DNA of 57,871 bases, from contig JAGXAB010000036.1 in assembly GCA_018971775.1 (NCBI GenBank), forward strand, positions 1 through 57,871. Direction: 5' to 3'. Positions 45,162 to 53,856 of this stretch are shown piece by piece. A program made the translations under genes and the position numbers. How positions within the stretch are numbered: the stretch's first letter is position 1; each line of letters starts with the position of its first letter. A model generated the notes under the pieces. The model ran no database searches and was not told where the DNA came from. It saw only the letters and a list, made by a program, of their open reading frames with translations. The stretch comes from Cyanobacteria bacterium REEB67 (GTDB taxonomy: Bacteria > Cyanobacteriota > Vampirovibrionia > Obscuribacterales > Obscuribacteraceae).

Positions 45162-46211
45162 TTAAGTTCGTGGAATTGTGTACCACGTAGCCGGCCCCTT
45201 TCCGTGCCGGCTAAGTTTGCCATCTTTCAGCATTTCATTGATTCTTGCTAGTAATGTGCTGCGGCTTTCGCCGGTCAGGATGGTCAATTCGGACGATTTG
45301 ATACTTCCCTGCTCGCGCACGATTTCCAGAATTTTTATCGATAGCTCTGGCAGTTCACCCTGCAATATATGTGCTCTCTCGATTTTTTCCATCAACTTAT
45401 TCTTTTGCTTTTGCATTGACTTCAGGAAGAACAAAATCCACGGCTCCCAGTCCGGATCGTTTTGTCCTAAGGTCATTTGTGTACGTCGCAATGCGACGTA
45501 ATAACTTTCTTTATTAGCTTCTATGATGCTTTCGAGCGAACTATATGGGACGTAGTGATAGCCAAACTTCAGAAGAAGCAGCGTGGTGAGGCAGCGTGAG
45601 AGACGGCCGTTGCCATCTTGAAAGGGGTGTATAGCTAAAAAGCAAACTACGAAAACACTCACGACGAAAAGATCATGGAGCTCGCGCTTTTCCATCGCCG
45701 TATCCAGCCAATCAATCAGAGCCGTCATTTTGAAAGGTGTCTCGAACGGCGTAGCAGTCTCGAACACTATACCGATTCGATTGCCCGCGGCGTCTCTGGC
45801 CTCAACATTGTTGTTGATCGTTTTATACAGGCCTCTATGCCGCTCATCTCGTGAACTATACTTTAGAAGGTCCCGGTGAAGTTCTTTCAAATAATTTTCT
45901 GTGAGCGGTATCTGTGACCAGTGCGCGAAAATCTTTTCCATCAGATCGGAATAGCCTGCTACTTCTTCTTCGTCGCGAGATTCAAGGGAAGCATTTTGCA
46001 AGCCGGCAAGAAGTTTCTCTACGGCTTCGTTGGATAGAGACGCACCTTCAATCCTTGTCGAAGAGCCGATACTTTCAATCGTCGCTACACGCTTCAGTAT
46101 CGCCAAGCGCTCTGGGCTAATATTCGCAATCGATTTCCAGGCGCCCTTAAACTCATCGATTTCGCCGATCAACTTCACTACTTGCATACTCGGAGCGTAA
46201 TTTTTGAACAT
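45162..46211 (-). CDS. Fic-family AMPylase with N-terminal inhibitory motif
   Basis: Fic proteins transfer AMP or other nucleotides to Thr/Tyr/Ser of target proteins. The active loop is complete: HPFQDGNGRLSR (~residue 195). The upstream sequence SSTRIEG (~50-56) matches the [S/T]xxxE[G/N] inhibitory motif and places it in the class with internal autoinhibition. The C-terminal ~70 residues (ILEIVREQGSIKSSELTILTGESRSTLLARINEML) form a winged-helix domain. Base composition is visibly richer in A and T than in neighbours, suggesting transfer. It is divergent from the HTH-YfbU gene, 185 bases away. Confidence 0.93.
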   Translation of the reverse strand: MFKNYAPSMQVVKLIGEIDEFKGAWKSIANISPERLAILKRVATIESIGSSTRIEGASLSNEAVEKLLAGLQNASLESRDEEEVAGYSDLMEKIFAHWSQIPLTENYLKELHRDLLKYSSRDERHRGLYKTINNNVEARDAAGNRIGIVFETATPFETPFKMTALIDWLDTAMEKRELHDLFVVSVFVVCFLAIHPFQDGNGRLSRCLTTLLLLKFGYHYVPYSSLESIIEANKESYYVALRRTQMTLGQNDPDWEPWILFFLKSMQKQKNKLMEKIERAHILQGELPELSIKILEIVREQGSIKSSELTILTGESRSTLLARINEMLKDGKLSRHGKGPATWYTIPRT

Positions 46212-46346
46212 TTATCGTCCAACGAAAAATAAGCAAAAGGGCCTCACGATTGTAATCGATTCAGGACGATTCTAAGCAATTGATTGGTTTTACCAGCCAA
46301 GTAGCGACCTGAAGGCCCCTTACGAATTACCACAATCGCAATCAAC

Positions 46347-46384
46347 AGTTGACAGAATTGCATTTGTCAACTATAAATTGACAG
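46347..46384 (+). promoter_or_regulatory. Sigma-70 promoter coinciding with an inverted-repeat operator
   Basis: TTGACA at 46349-46354 and TATAAA at 46372-46377 stand 17 bases apart, a near-consensus promoter. The same stretch is an inverted repeat: agttgaca (46347-46354) and tgtcaact (46365-46372) with a 10-base spacer. A third TTGACAGA half-site lies at 46378-46385. The ATG of the HTH-YfbU gene follows at 46397. A repressor on this palindrome would cover the -35 and spacer, so autoregulation by the HTH protein is likely. Confidence 0.75.
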
Positions 46385-46396
46385 AGAGGTCTTGGC

Positions 46397-47122
46397 ATGA
46401 AAAATCGGATTCGCCTCTTACGCGAAAGAAGAAATATGAGCCAGGTAGATCTGGCTAAACGTCTGGGAGTTTCAAGGCAAGCTCTCAGTGCAATCGAAAT
46501 TGAAAAGCAAGCGCCTAGTTTGCCGACTGCAATGAAAATTGCGCGAGAACTCGACACACCTTTGCCTCAGATTTTTGTAATTGAGGATGCACTAATGGAA
46601 ACGACAACTGCTCCATCCTTGAGCAAGATTGAACGGCTCAATTTCGCTAACCAATTTGCAATTTTGAAAGCGCTGCACAAGGATACTAAACATGAGTTTG
46701 AACACTATGCTTACTTAGAAGAGATATTCAAACGTGGCTACGAATATTTGTACGACGAGTGTTTTGACAAACTCTGGCCTGCCTTGAGAGAAGACATCTC
46801 TAAAGAAACCTTAGACATCTTGGAAATGCACAGGGCAATGCTCTGGTCACTTGGCGAAAAACCCAATCCTGCTGACATCGAACGTGTAAAATTCCGCGGG
46901 TTTGATGGTAACACCGAATCCTCACATTTATCTTTCGGCCGATTTTTTACAGCTGACGGCACACGATTTGCCGAACTGAACGTAGTAAATAGCCATCAAA
47001 GGACTCTGGGCCGCTATAGAAATATGCTTGCTGAGTGGGAACGCATGGACCGAGAGCATGAGCTATCCAAAGCGCAAATAGAAGCGATTTTAGAAGCCGG
47101 CAAAGCACCGGTAGTTAGATAA
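46397..47122 (+). CDS. XRE-type HTH regulator fused to a YfbU domain
   Basis: Residues ~4-60 are an XRE/Cro helix-turn-helix (IRLLRERRNMSQVDLAKRLG, SRQALSAIEIEK). Residues ~75-235 match the YfbU family: IERLNFANQFAIL, IFKRGYEYLYDECFD, LDILEMHRAMLWSL, VKFRGFDGNTES, YRNMLAEWERM and LSKAQIEAIL. YfbU in E. coli is a stand-alone protein of unknown biochemistry that has been linked with stress-induced death. Here it has gained a DNA-binding head. It starts with ATG 46397, with AGAGAGG upstream. It is more A+T rich than its surroundings, as is the divergent Fic gene, and the two may form a unit. Confidence 0.88.
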   Translation: MKNRIRLLRERRNMSQVDLAKRLGVSRQALSAIEIEKQAPSLPTAMKIARELDTPLPQIFVIEDALMETTTAPSLSKIERLNFANQFAILKALHKDTKHEFEHYAYLEEIFKRGYEYLYDECFDKLWPALREDISKETLDILEMHRAMLWSLGEKPNPADIERVKFRGFDGNTESSHLSFGRFFTADGTRFAELNVVNSHQRTLGRYRNMLAEWERMDREHELSKAQIEAILEAGKAPVVR

Positions 47123-47161
47123 ACGAAGCAAGGCGCAAATTAACGCTCCACAGCCTGGTCG

Positions 47162-48145
47162 CTACTTCCCGCCCTTCAAAATCGCATCGCGGATCTTCAG
47201 CAATTTCTCGCGGTCGAGGGTCTGACCATTAGGCAAAACAATCGTGCCGGGTGTGGCAGTCGGTGTTACCGGCGGTGCCTGGGTTGCTTGATTGAGGCGC
47301 TGTTGCACGGCCTGTCCCTGCTGAATCTGCTGTTGGGATTGAGGCTGCTGCAGGAAAGTTTGATTGGGCTGTTGCACCGGTTGTCTGGTCATCTGCTGCT
47401 GACGCGGCGCAGCGCCGCCGCTCATGCTCGGCGAATCACCGGCCAGATCGCGGAGGATCTGCTTGGTTTCATCGTCGACCATTACTTCTTCTTTGCTGGC
47501 CACACGCGTGTAGCCGTTCGGCAAATAAAAATAGGAGGCGGGAATGGCGCAGACCTGACTGTTATAAGTGTCGAGCTGCACGCTCAATTTGCCCGAACTA
47601 TCGACGGTGTTGAGCTTAAGCGGATAGGCCTTGTTGTCGGGCAGGCCATATGTTTGAGCGAGGAGTTCGGTGATTTGCGTCGGCACGATGATTTCATTCG
47701 AGACCCAGCAGGTGGCATTGCGCAGACCCTTGCGGCCGGCCTGCATCGTGTAAGACGTCGCTTTCAAACCGGCAACCGAGCTGACCGAGCCCTTGACCCA
47801 GTGGCCGCCTTTCAGCTCCGAGCCTTTGCCGCCGACCGCCTGCGAAACTTCCTTCATCCAGGCATCGTACGAGGCCGAGTAAAATGTCCTGGTCTTGTCG
47901 TTGAAGATGCAGACGTTCCAATCAGGGGCGCACAAAATAATGTTGTAGCCGATTTTTGGATTGACGAGCTTAACGCCGGTGGGAGCGACATAGACGTACT
48001 GGTCGCCGATTTTATCGGACTTTTGCGTGAGCACCCAGCCGCGTTCATCGGCAAAAGCCGGCTGCCAGCCAAGGAGAGCCGTTCCGATAGCGACCAGAGC
48101 CGATGCCAGGCCTAAAGCAATTTTTGCAGATCGCACAAAAAACAT
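47162..48145 (-). CDS. Secreted hypothetical protein with Gln-rich tail
   Basis: A signal peptide (ALGLASALVAIGTALLGWQPAFA, residue ~32 cleavage) precedes a ~200-residue globular part with strands (VYVAPTGVKLVNPKIGYNIILCAPDWNVCIFND) and four Cys that could form disulfides. Residues ~240-300 are Gln/Pro-rich and disordered, and the C-terminal ~25 residues (LPNGQTLDREKLLKIRDAILKG) are a small conserved-looking motif. No family recognised. It ends convergently with the HTH-YfbU gene and is likely independent of the upstream peptide-transporter operon. Confidence 0.75.
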   Translation of the reverse strand: MFFVRSAKIALGLASALVAIGTALLGWQPAFADERGWVLTQKSDKIGDQYVYVAPTGVKLVNPKIGYNIILCAPDWNVCIFNDKTRTFYSASYDAWMKEVSQAVGGKGSELKGGHWVKGSVSSVAGLKATSYTMQAGRKGLRNATCWVSNEIIVPTQITELLAQTYGLPDNKAYPLKLNTVDSSGKLSVQLDTYNSQVCAIPASYFYLPNGYTRVASKEEVMVDDETKQILRDLAGDSPSMSGGAAPRQQQMTRQPVQQPNQTFLQQPQSQQQIQQGQAVQQRLNQATQAPPVTPTATPGTIVLPNGQTLDREKLLKIRDAILKGGK

Positions 48146-48237
48146 CCTCTATTGGGCCACCCAGCCTAACTTACCCGATTGGGCCAAGTCAAAAACACAG
48201 TTATCAGACCGTCAAAATTATAGTAAACCGATTTTTG

Positions 48238-49164
48238 CTAGCTCGCTGCCGGCTGAGTTGCTTTCGGGGCTTCAAGCGCCCGCTCGGCCTCAGGCTTGAG
48301 CTTGAGTTTGCTAAGTCTCGTCCGCGGGTCAAGCGCATCGCGCAGGCCGTCTCCCAAAAAGTTGAAAGAGAGCACGGTCAAAAAGATAAACATCGAGGGG
48401 AAGAAAATCAGATGCGGATGGGCGCGCAGCGAACGCCAGCCGTCCGAAGCAAGCGTACCCCAGCTGCAGGCCGGCGGGGAAAGGCCAAGGCCGATGAAAC
48501 TGAGGGTAGATTCGGAGAGAATGGCCGATGGCACGGTAAAAGTGAGGGCGACGATAATCGGCCCGAGAGCATTGGGCAAAAGATGCCTGAAGACGATCTT
48601 GACGTGGCTCTGGCCCTGAGCCCTGGCCGCTTCGATAAACTCTTCGTTTTTCAATTGCAAAAACTGAGCGCGCACCAGGCGGGCCGTGCCCATCCAGCTG
48701 ACAAGACCGAGCGATATCAAAATGCCGGTGGTGCCGCGACCGACCATAAGACCGATTAAAATCATCACGAGCAGGTCGGGTAGCGCGTAGGCAATGTCAA
48801 TACCGCGCATCATCCAGGAGTCGACTTTGCCGCCCAGATAACCGGCCGTGGCACCGTAGAGGGTGCCTATGACAAAGGCGATGAGAGCAGTGGTCAAGCC
48901 GATTGAAATGGACAGACGCGAGCCAAAAATTATCCGGGCGAGCAGATCACGACCGAGCTCATCGGTGCCCATCGGATGAGCAAAGCTCGGCCCGGCCAGG
49001 TAAGCACCGCTGGTCTGGTCAAAACTATAGGGCGTCAGTGTCAGGTGTACCATTTCGAGCAGGCCGGAGGCCAGTGCCACCAGACAAATAGTGGCAATGA
49101 TACAAATAGCGAGCATCGCCGTCGGTATCTGTTTGATGCGCGAGAGGAAAAAAGCAGTGTCCAT
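48238..49164 (-). CDS. Peptide ABC transporter permease (DppC/OppC family)
   Basis: The protein has an N-terminal helix, the long external loop with HPMGTDELGRDLLARIIFG, and the EAA motif of the cytoplasmic loop (EEFIEAARAQGQSHVKIVFRHLLPNALGP). Family length is ~300. The ATG at 49164 is chosen because GGAGG sits 9 bases before it; a GTG at 49182 gives six more residues. It is 4 bases after the stop of the DppB gene. With DppB it forms the channel for oligopeptides or a related ligand. Confidence 0.93.
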   Translation of the reverse strand: MDTAFFLSRIKQIPTAMLAICIIATICLVALASGLLEMVHLTLTPYSFDQTSGAYLAGPSFAHPMGTDELGRDLLARIIFGSRLSISIGLTTALIAFVIGTLYGATAGYLGGKVDSWMMRGIDIAYALPDLLVMILIGLMVGRGTTGILISLGLVSWMGTARLVRAQFLQLKNEEFIEAARAQGQSHVKIVFRHLLPNALGPIIVALTFTVPSAILSESTLSFIGLGLSPPACSWGTLASDGWRSLRAHPHLIFFPSMFIFLTVLSFNFLGDGLRDALDPRTRLSKLKLKPEAERALEAPKATQPAAS

Positions 49165-49168
49165 CGGC

Positions 49169-50089
49169 TCAGTCCTCCACACGCATGCGGGGATCTAAAA
49201 ATTGATAGGTGATGTCGACCATGGTATTGGCGACGATAAGCAAGACGGCAAAGACGAGGGTGGTGCCCAGGATCAGGTCATAGTCGCGGTTGCTGACGGC
49301 GGTGATAAAAAAGCGCCCCATGCCCGGTATGGCGTATATGTACTCGACGACAAAGGAACCGGTAATTAAAATCGCAGTAAGCGGGCCGAGCACAGTGACG
49401 ACCGGCACGAGCGAATTGCGCAAAATATGCTTGAGCACGACGTCTTGCGGTGAGAGCCCCTTGGAGCGCGCCGTGCGCACCCAGTCTTTATCGACGATTT
49501 CAAGAATACTGGCGCGGGTCAAGCGAGCTAAATAGGCAGCCGGAGAAAAAGCGAGCGTCACCGCCGGCAGTATCATATGCCAGGGCGATTCCCAGAGGGC
49601 GACGGGTAATAATTTGAGCCAGATGCCAAAGACAAAAATCAAGCAGGCACCGATGACAAAGCCGGGGACTGATATGCCAAAGGTGGAAGCCAGCATGGCC
49701 AGGGTGTCGCCGCGGCCACCCCGACTGATACCAGCCACCGCTCCCAGTGGCACGCCGACAAGCACGGCCAGGACAAGACTGATACTGCCAAGTTGCAAGG
49801 AGACGGGAAAGGCATCCTTCAAAATATCGTTGACGGTGCGATTGACGTACTTGTAGGAAACACCAAGATCGCCGCGGGCGAGGCGGGCAATATAGAGCAC
49901 GTATTGCTCGGGCATCGATTTGTCGAGATGATATTTGGTGTTCAGATTGGCGACAATTTCGGGGGGCAGATTTTTGTCGGCATCGAAAGGACCGCCGGGC
50001 ACGACACGCACCAGGGCAAATGTAATCGTCGCCACAACCAGAAGTACCGGTATGGCCATCAAGATGCGTTTGCAAATCAGACTGAGCAC
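49169..50089 (-). CDS. Peptide ABC transporter permease (DppB/OppB family)
   Basis: A 306-residue permease with six hydrophobic segments. Typical blocks: LVVATITFALVRVVPGGPFD, the DKSMPEQYVLYIARLARGDLGVSY loop, and the EAA-like LTRASILEIVDKDWVRTARSKGLS. The C-terminal FLDPRMRVED is the family end. It is 3 bases after the binding-protein gene. Unlike many systems, no ATPase genes follow the second permease. Confidence 0.93.
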   Translation of the reverse strand: MLSLICKRILMAIPVLLVVATITFALVRVVPGGPFDADKNLPPEIVANLNTKYHLDKSMPEQYVLYIARLARGDLGVSYKYVNRTVNDILKDAFPVSLQLGSISLVLAVLVGVPLGAVAGISRGGRGDTLAMLASTFGISVPGFVIGACLIFVFGIWLKLLPVALWESPWHMILPAVTLAFSPAAYLARLTRASILEIVDKDWVRTARSKGLSPQDVVLKHILRNSLVPVVTVLGPLTAILITGSFVVEYIYAIPGMGRFFITAVSNRDYDLILGTTLVFAVLLIVANTMVDITYQFLDPRMRVED

Positions 50090-50092
50090 GGC

Positions 50093-51829
50093 TTATTTAT
50101 TTCCCCCGGGATTTGCCTGTGAGGCATTTGCATCGCCAACTTCCACTTCGCGAAAGAATTGCAGGTCAAGCGGATTGATGGCGATGCCTTTCACCCAGGG
50201 CTTGACCATGATGTTTTGCGTGGCCATAAAGGACGGCACGATTGGTGCTTGCTCGATACTGATGATATGGTCCGCCTTTTGATAGAGAGCGGCGCGCTTG
50301 ACCGGATCTTGTTCGGCTTCGGCCGATTCGATCAGGGCGTCATAATCGGGGCTCGACCAGCGGGTGTGATTGTTGCCGTTATAGCTGGTAAAGAGATTCA
50401 TGAAAGTTTCCGGGTCGGGATAATCAGCACCCCAGTTGTTGCGAAAAAGCGTGGGCGGATCTTTTTTAACCCGGGTCAAATAGACTTTCCACTCGGTGTT
50501 TTCCAGATGTATCGGCATCGATAGATTGCGCTTGAGCTCGTCTTGAACGGCTTCGACGGTGAGTGTGACGTCGTCGCGGTTTGGGTAGAGCACCTCGATT
50601 GGCGGCAGACCTTTGCCGTCAGGATAGCCGGCTTCGGCGAGAAGTTTGCGAGCTGCCGGCGGATCGAAAGGGATGTCGTTTGCTTTGTTGTAGCCAGGCA
50701 GGGCCGGCGGAATCCAGCTATTGGCCGGTCTTTCGTTGCGCCCGAGAATCTTGGCAAAGATGGACCGATCGATAGCCATCGAGACGGCGCGCCGGACACG
50801 GGCATCGGTGAAGGGTGGCTTTTTGCAATTAAAAGCTAAATAGTTGGAGCGCAGGAGCGGGAAGTTTTTGTATTCAGGCGAATGTTTGATCCGCTCGATA
50901 TCGGGCGTGGCCAGGGAGCGATTGTCGATAAAGTCGAGCTCGTTGTTTTCATAGAGCGCGTAAGCGGTCGATTGCTCCGGCACCATAAACATCTTGATCG
51001 CCTTGAGCTTGGGCGGACCCTGCCAGAAGTTTTCGTTGGCGGTCAATTCCATTTTGTATTCATGCTGCCATTTGCTCAGCTTAAATGGACCGTTGCTGAT
51101 CAAATTGCCGGGCTCAGTCCAGCGATCGCCGTACTTTTCGATCATGTCCTTGCGCATCGGAAAACTCGCGCAAACGGAAGTGAGATATATAAAGTACGCA
51201 GCCGGCTTGTTCAGTTTCACTTCAAAGGTAGCGGCATCAATAGCTTTGATACCAAGTGGCGGTGCCGGATTGGTGGCGCTTATCGCCACGCCTTTGATAT
51301 CTTTGCCGGTGTTGAATTCACGAGCGCCGACTATGTCGTAGAGGAAAAACGCATACTGGGCGGCCGTATTTGGATCGAGCAGGCGTTTCCAGGCGTATTC
51401 GAAGTCATAGGCGGTGAGCGGTTTGCCGTCGGCCCAGATCAAATTTTTGCGTATATGAAAGACGAAACGCTTGCCGCCATCGAGTACATCCCAGGACTCG
51501 GCGCATGACGGCACACACTTCAGATCATTTGTATAGGCGGTCAGCCCGATCATCAAATTGGAGATCACATCAAAGGATGTCGAATCGGTGGCTGTATGCC
51601 AGTCGAGACCTGGTGGCTCGGTGCCGAGGTTAGCGCGCAGTACACCCGGCTCATAGAGTGGCTTGCCCTTGCCGGCACAGCCGCTCAAGAGAGCGGTGGC
51701 ACCGCAGGCCGTCAGTACCAGAAGCGCCGACAGCAAAAGTGGTGCAAGCCCGACGGAAATGCGCGCTGGCCTTTTTGGAGAAGCGAGCATTATTAAAGAT
51801 TTGTCATCGCAAACATTTGTCATTGCCAC
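50093..51829 (-). CDS. Peptide-binding lipoprotein of ABC importer (SBP family 5)
   Basis: The N terminus holds a lipoprotein signal: basic PKRPAR, hydrophobic LLLSALLVLTACGATA, and a lipobox LSGC. The solute-binding domain follows, with EPPGLDWHTATDSTSFDVISNL, YDFEYAWKRLLDP, VRRAVSMAIDRSIFAKILG and KADHIISIEQAPIVPSF, typical of DppA/OppA. Length 578. The start is uncertain: ATG 51829, or an in-frame ATG at 51790 which places the signal peptide near the beginning. It is divergent from rpmG, 112 bases away, and is the first gene of the importer operon. Confidence 0.92.
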   Translation of the reverse strand: MAMTNVCDDKSLIMLASPKRPARISVGLAPLLLSALLVLTACGATALLSGCAGKGKPLYEPGVLRANLGTEPPGLDWHTATDSTSFDVISNLMIGLTAYTNDLKCVPSCAESWDVLDGGKRFVFHIRKNLIWADGKPLTAYDFEYAWKRLLDPNTAAQYAFFLYDIVGAREFNTGKDIKGVAISATNPAPPLGIKAIDAATFEVKLNKPAAYFIYLTSVCASFPMRKDMIEKYGDRWTEPGNLISNGPFKLSKWQHEYKMELTANENFWQGPPKLKAIKMFMVPEQSTAYALYENNELDFIDNRSLATPDIERIKHSPEYKNFPLLRSNYLAFNCKKPPFTDARVRRAVSMAIDRSIFAKILGRNERPANSWIPPALPGYNKANDIPFDPPAARKLLAEAGYPDGKGLPPIEVLYPNRDDVTLTVEAVQDELKRNLSMPIHLENTEWKVYLTRVKKDPPTLFRNNWGADYPDPETFMNLFTSYNGNNHTRWSSPDYDALIESAEAEQDPVKRAALYQKADHIISIEQAPIVPSFMATQNIMVKPWVKGIAINPLDLQFFREVEVGDANASQANPGGNK

Positions 51830-51841
51830 ATTTTAGCTTTG

Positions 51842-51871
51842 TTGACAGTTTTTAAAATACTTGGCTATACT
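51842..51871 (+). promoter_or_regulatory. Sigma-70 promoter of the rpmG-secE-nusG operon
   Basis: TTGACA at 51842-51847 and TATACT at 51866-51871 with an 18-base spacer. Transcription would start near 51878, about 64 bases before rpmG. It drives ribosomal and transcription genes, so a strong promoter is expected. Confidence 0.75.
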
Positions 51872-51941
51872 GCAACTTGACGCCCCGACAGGGGCCATTT
51901 TTATCTGTCTTCTTTTTTGAGACAGCCCAGGAGAATGTGTC

Positions 51942-52109
51942 ATGGCTAAAAAAGACGACCGGATTATCATCACCTTGGCTTGCGGTGATTGCAAAAGACG
52001 CAATTACACAACCATGAAAAATAAGAGAAATGATCCGGAACGGCTCAATATCAGTAAGTATTGCAAAGCGTGCCGTAAGCACGTTGAGCACAAGGAAACA
52101 AAGAAATAA
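51942..52109 (+). CDS. rpmG: 50S ribosomal protein L33
   Basis: A 55-residue protein with the zinc-ribbon form of L33: Cys14-x2-Cys17 and Cys41-x2-Cys44, plus the family words [14 protein letters not shown] and [14 protein letters not shown] is 10 bases upstream of the ATG. It opens the conserved block that includes tRNA-Trp, secE and nusG. Confidence 0.97.
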   Translation: MAKKDDRIIITLACGDCKRRNYTTMKNKRNDPERLNISKYCKACRKHVEHKETKK

Positions 52110-52171
52110 ACAGCTTTGTGCACTTGACTTGAGACCTTGGACAGGCGATCAGCTTGCCCCAGGCTCTACGC

Positions 52172-52242
52172 GCGCCCTTAGTTTAATGGTAAAACGAGGG
52201 TCTCCAAAACCTTTGTTGAGGGTTCGACTCCTTCAGGGCGCG
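52172..52242 (+). tRNA. tRNA-Trp (anticodon CCA)
   Basis: All four arms fold. Acceptor gcgccct pairs with agggcgc; D arm gttt/aaac; anticodon stem agggt/acctt with loop ctccaaa and anticodon CCA at 52204-52206; variable loop tgtt; T arm gaggg/ccttc with loop ttcgact. The discriminator is G and no CCA tail is encoded. The order rpmG-trnW-secE is conserved in many bacteria. Confidence 0.97.
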
Positions 52243-52264
52243 AATTCTAGAGAAATAAAAATCA

Positions 52265-52594
52265 ATGGCTAATGCATCTCAGGACAGCTCCACGACTGCC
52301 TCCGGCGTCAAAGAGAAGGAGCCGAGCTCAGTGGAAAATAACAAACCCGACAAAGCTGCTGTGGCGAAACGGGAGAACGTATTTACATCTGTCGCTCAGT
52401 TTCTGAGAGAAGTGGCGATTGAACACCACAAGATTACCTGGCCGGACCGCGCCCAAGTCATACGTGAAACTAGAAGCGTACTTGTGCTGGTGGCCTTCAT
52501 TACTCTCGTGGTGTTGGCATTCGACTGGGTGCTCGGGCAAGCCGTATTTGGCCCGCTCGAGCACTTCGCTCGCTTACACGGGGCTGGCCGGTAG
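52265..52594 (+). CDS. secE: Preprotein translocase subunit SecE
   Basis: A 109-residue single-span membrane protein. A ~45-residue polar Lys/Glu-rich extension precedes the conserved region FLREVAIEHHKITWPDRAQVIRETRSVLVLVAFITLVVLAFDWVL, given here in abbreviated form in two halves: the amphipathic KITWP element and the membrane helix at ~75-95. SecE clamps the SecY channel. Short size and position before nusG confirm it. Confidence 0.95.
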   Translation: MANASQDSSTTASGVKEKEPSSVENNKPDKAAVAKRENVFTSVAQFLREVAIEHHKITWPDRAQVIRETRSVLVLVAFITLVVLAFDWVLGQAVFGPLEHFARLHGAGR

Positions 52595-52620
52595 CTCACC
52601 TCAGGGGTTGTATATAAGAG

Positions 52621-53181
52621 ATGGCTTTCATTAAGACAGACGGGCAAAGACGATGGTTTGCAGTGCAGACTGCCTCCGGTCACGAAAATAAAGTGAAGGA
52701 GCACATCGAGAAGCGCATCGTCACCATGGGCGCCCAGGACCGCATCTTCGGCGTGATCGTACCCGAGAAGATGGTCACCAAAGTCAAAGACGGCAAGCGG
52801 GTCGAGAAGCGCGAACGCGAATATCCCGGTTATGTCTTCGTCGAAATGATCCTTGATGATGACTCCTGGCGTGTCGTTCGCGAAGCACCCGGTGTTACGA
52901 AATATGTGGGAGCCGGCAAAAAGCCTACTCCAGTGCAAGACGCAGAGATGCGCAAGATCTTAAGAAGACAGATGGCAATGACCGGAATGAAGGGCAAGAA
53001 GCCCGCCGCCATTGACGTTAAGGTGGGCGACTTCGTCCGCATTACGGGTGGACCATTCGCCGACTTTACAGGGGAAGTAACAGAAGTAAACCTGGAAAGA
53101 GAGCGCATAAAGGCCTCTGTAATCATCTTCGGACGCGCAACGCCAGTAGAACTGGAGTTCAACCAGGTTATAAAAGTGTAA
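52621..53181 (+). CDS. nusG: Transcription termination/antitermination factor NusG
   Basis: NusG binds RNA polymerase and couples transcription to ribosomes and Rho. N-terminal NGN domain (WFAVQTASGHENKVKEHIEK; REYPGYVFVEMILDD; GVTKYVGAG) and a C-terminal KOW domain (VGDFVRITGGPFADFTGEVTEV, LEFNQVIKV). Length 186 is typical. Follows secE by 26 bases. Confidence 0.97.
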   Translation: MAFIKTDGQRRWFAVQTASGHENKVKEHIEKRIVTMGAQDRIFGVIVPEKMVTKVKDGKRVEKREREYPGYVFVEMILDDDSWRVVREAPGVTKYVGAGKKPTPVQDAEMRKILRRQMAMTGMKGKKPAAIDVKVGDFVRITGGPFADFTGEVTEVNLERERIKASVIIFGRATPVELEFNQVIKV

Positions 53182-53351
53182 AAGTGGTGGACGATGTCCC
53201 CCATGTGCCATACAATCGATATTTCCGCGCGCATATGGCAAACTTTCGACGGCTCCCGAGCCGATTCGGAAGGGAAATAAGCCCTCAAGAGCAAACCAGA
53301 GCTGATTCGACTCTCACAAGAAGAAGCTCACAAGAACAGGATTAGACAACC
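53182..53351 (+). promoter_or_regulatory. Candidate rplK leader region
   Basis: 170 bases between nusG and rplK without a gene. Two small hairpins are visible: cggct-cccg-agccg at 53250-53263 and aggg/ccct around 53271-53286. In several bacteria protein L1 represses the rplK-rplA mRNA at such a site. I cannot show that the L1-binding structure is present here. Confidence 0.3.
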
Positions 53352-53774
53352 GTGAAGAAGATCGTTGGAAAGGTAAAACTGCAAATCCAAGCCGGCAAAG
53401 CTAACCCAGCTCCGCCGATTGGTCCGGCTCTTGGTCAGCACGGCGTTAATATCATGCAATTTTGCAAAGAGTACAACGCCAAAACCCAGGACAAAGCAGG
53501 CACCATCGTCCCTGTTGAAATCAATATCTACGAAGACAGATCCTTTGACTTCGTCCTGAAGACCCCGCCCTCGGCCGAGCTGATCAAAAAAGCAGCCGGA
53601 GTTGAGAAGGGTTCAGCCGCTCCTAATAAGAACAAAGTCGGCACCCTGACCGCCGCCAAAGTTACTGAAATCGCCAAAGTAAAAATGCCCGACCTCAACG
53701 CCACGACGCTTGAAGCGGCCGAAGCAATGATCAGAGGCACCGCCAGAAATATGGGTATCACCGTCGTCGACTAG
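53352..53774 (+). CDS. rplK: 50S ribosomal protein L11
   Basis: L11 binds 23S rRNA at the GTPase centre. The 140-residue product has the family words [20 protein letters not shown] (given as the N-terminal block), FDFVLKTPP, and the C-terminal [12 protein letters not shown]. It starts with GTG. Located between nusG and rplA as usual. Confidence 0.97.
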   Translation: MKKIVGKVKLQIQAGKANPAPPIGPALGQHGVNIMQFCKEYNAKTQDKAGTIVPVEINIYEDRSFDFVLKTPPSAELIKKAAGVEKGSAAPNKNKVGTLTAAKVTEIAKVKMPDLNATTLEAAEAMIRGTARNMGITVVD

Positions 53775-53856
53775 TTTTTATCAAAAGCAATTTAGAAGAA
53801 AACAACCGACTTCACCATCTCTACGCAAACGCAGACAATTCTAAGGACTTCCGAAA

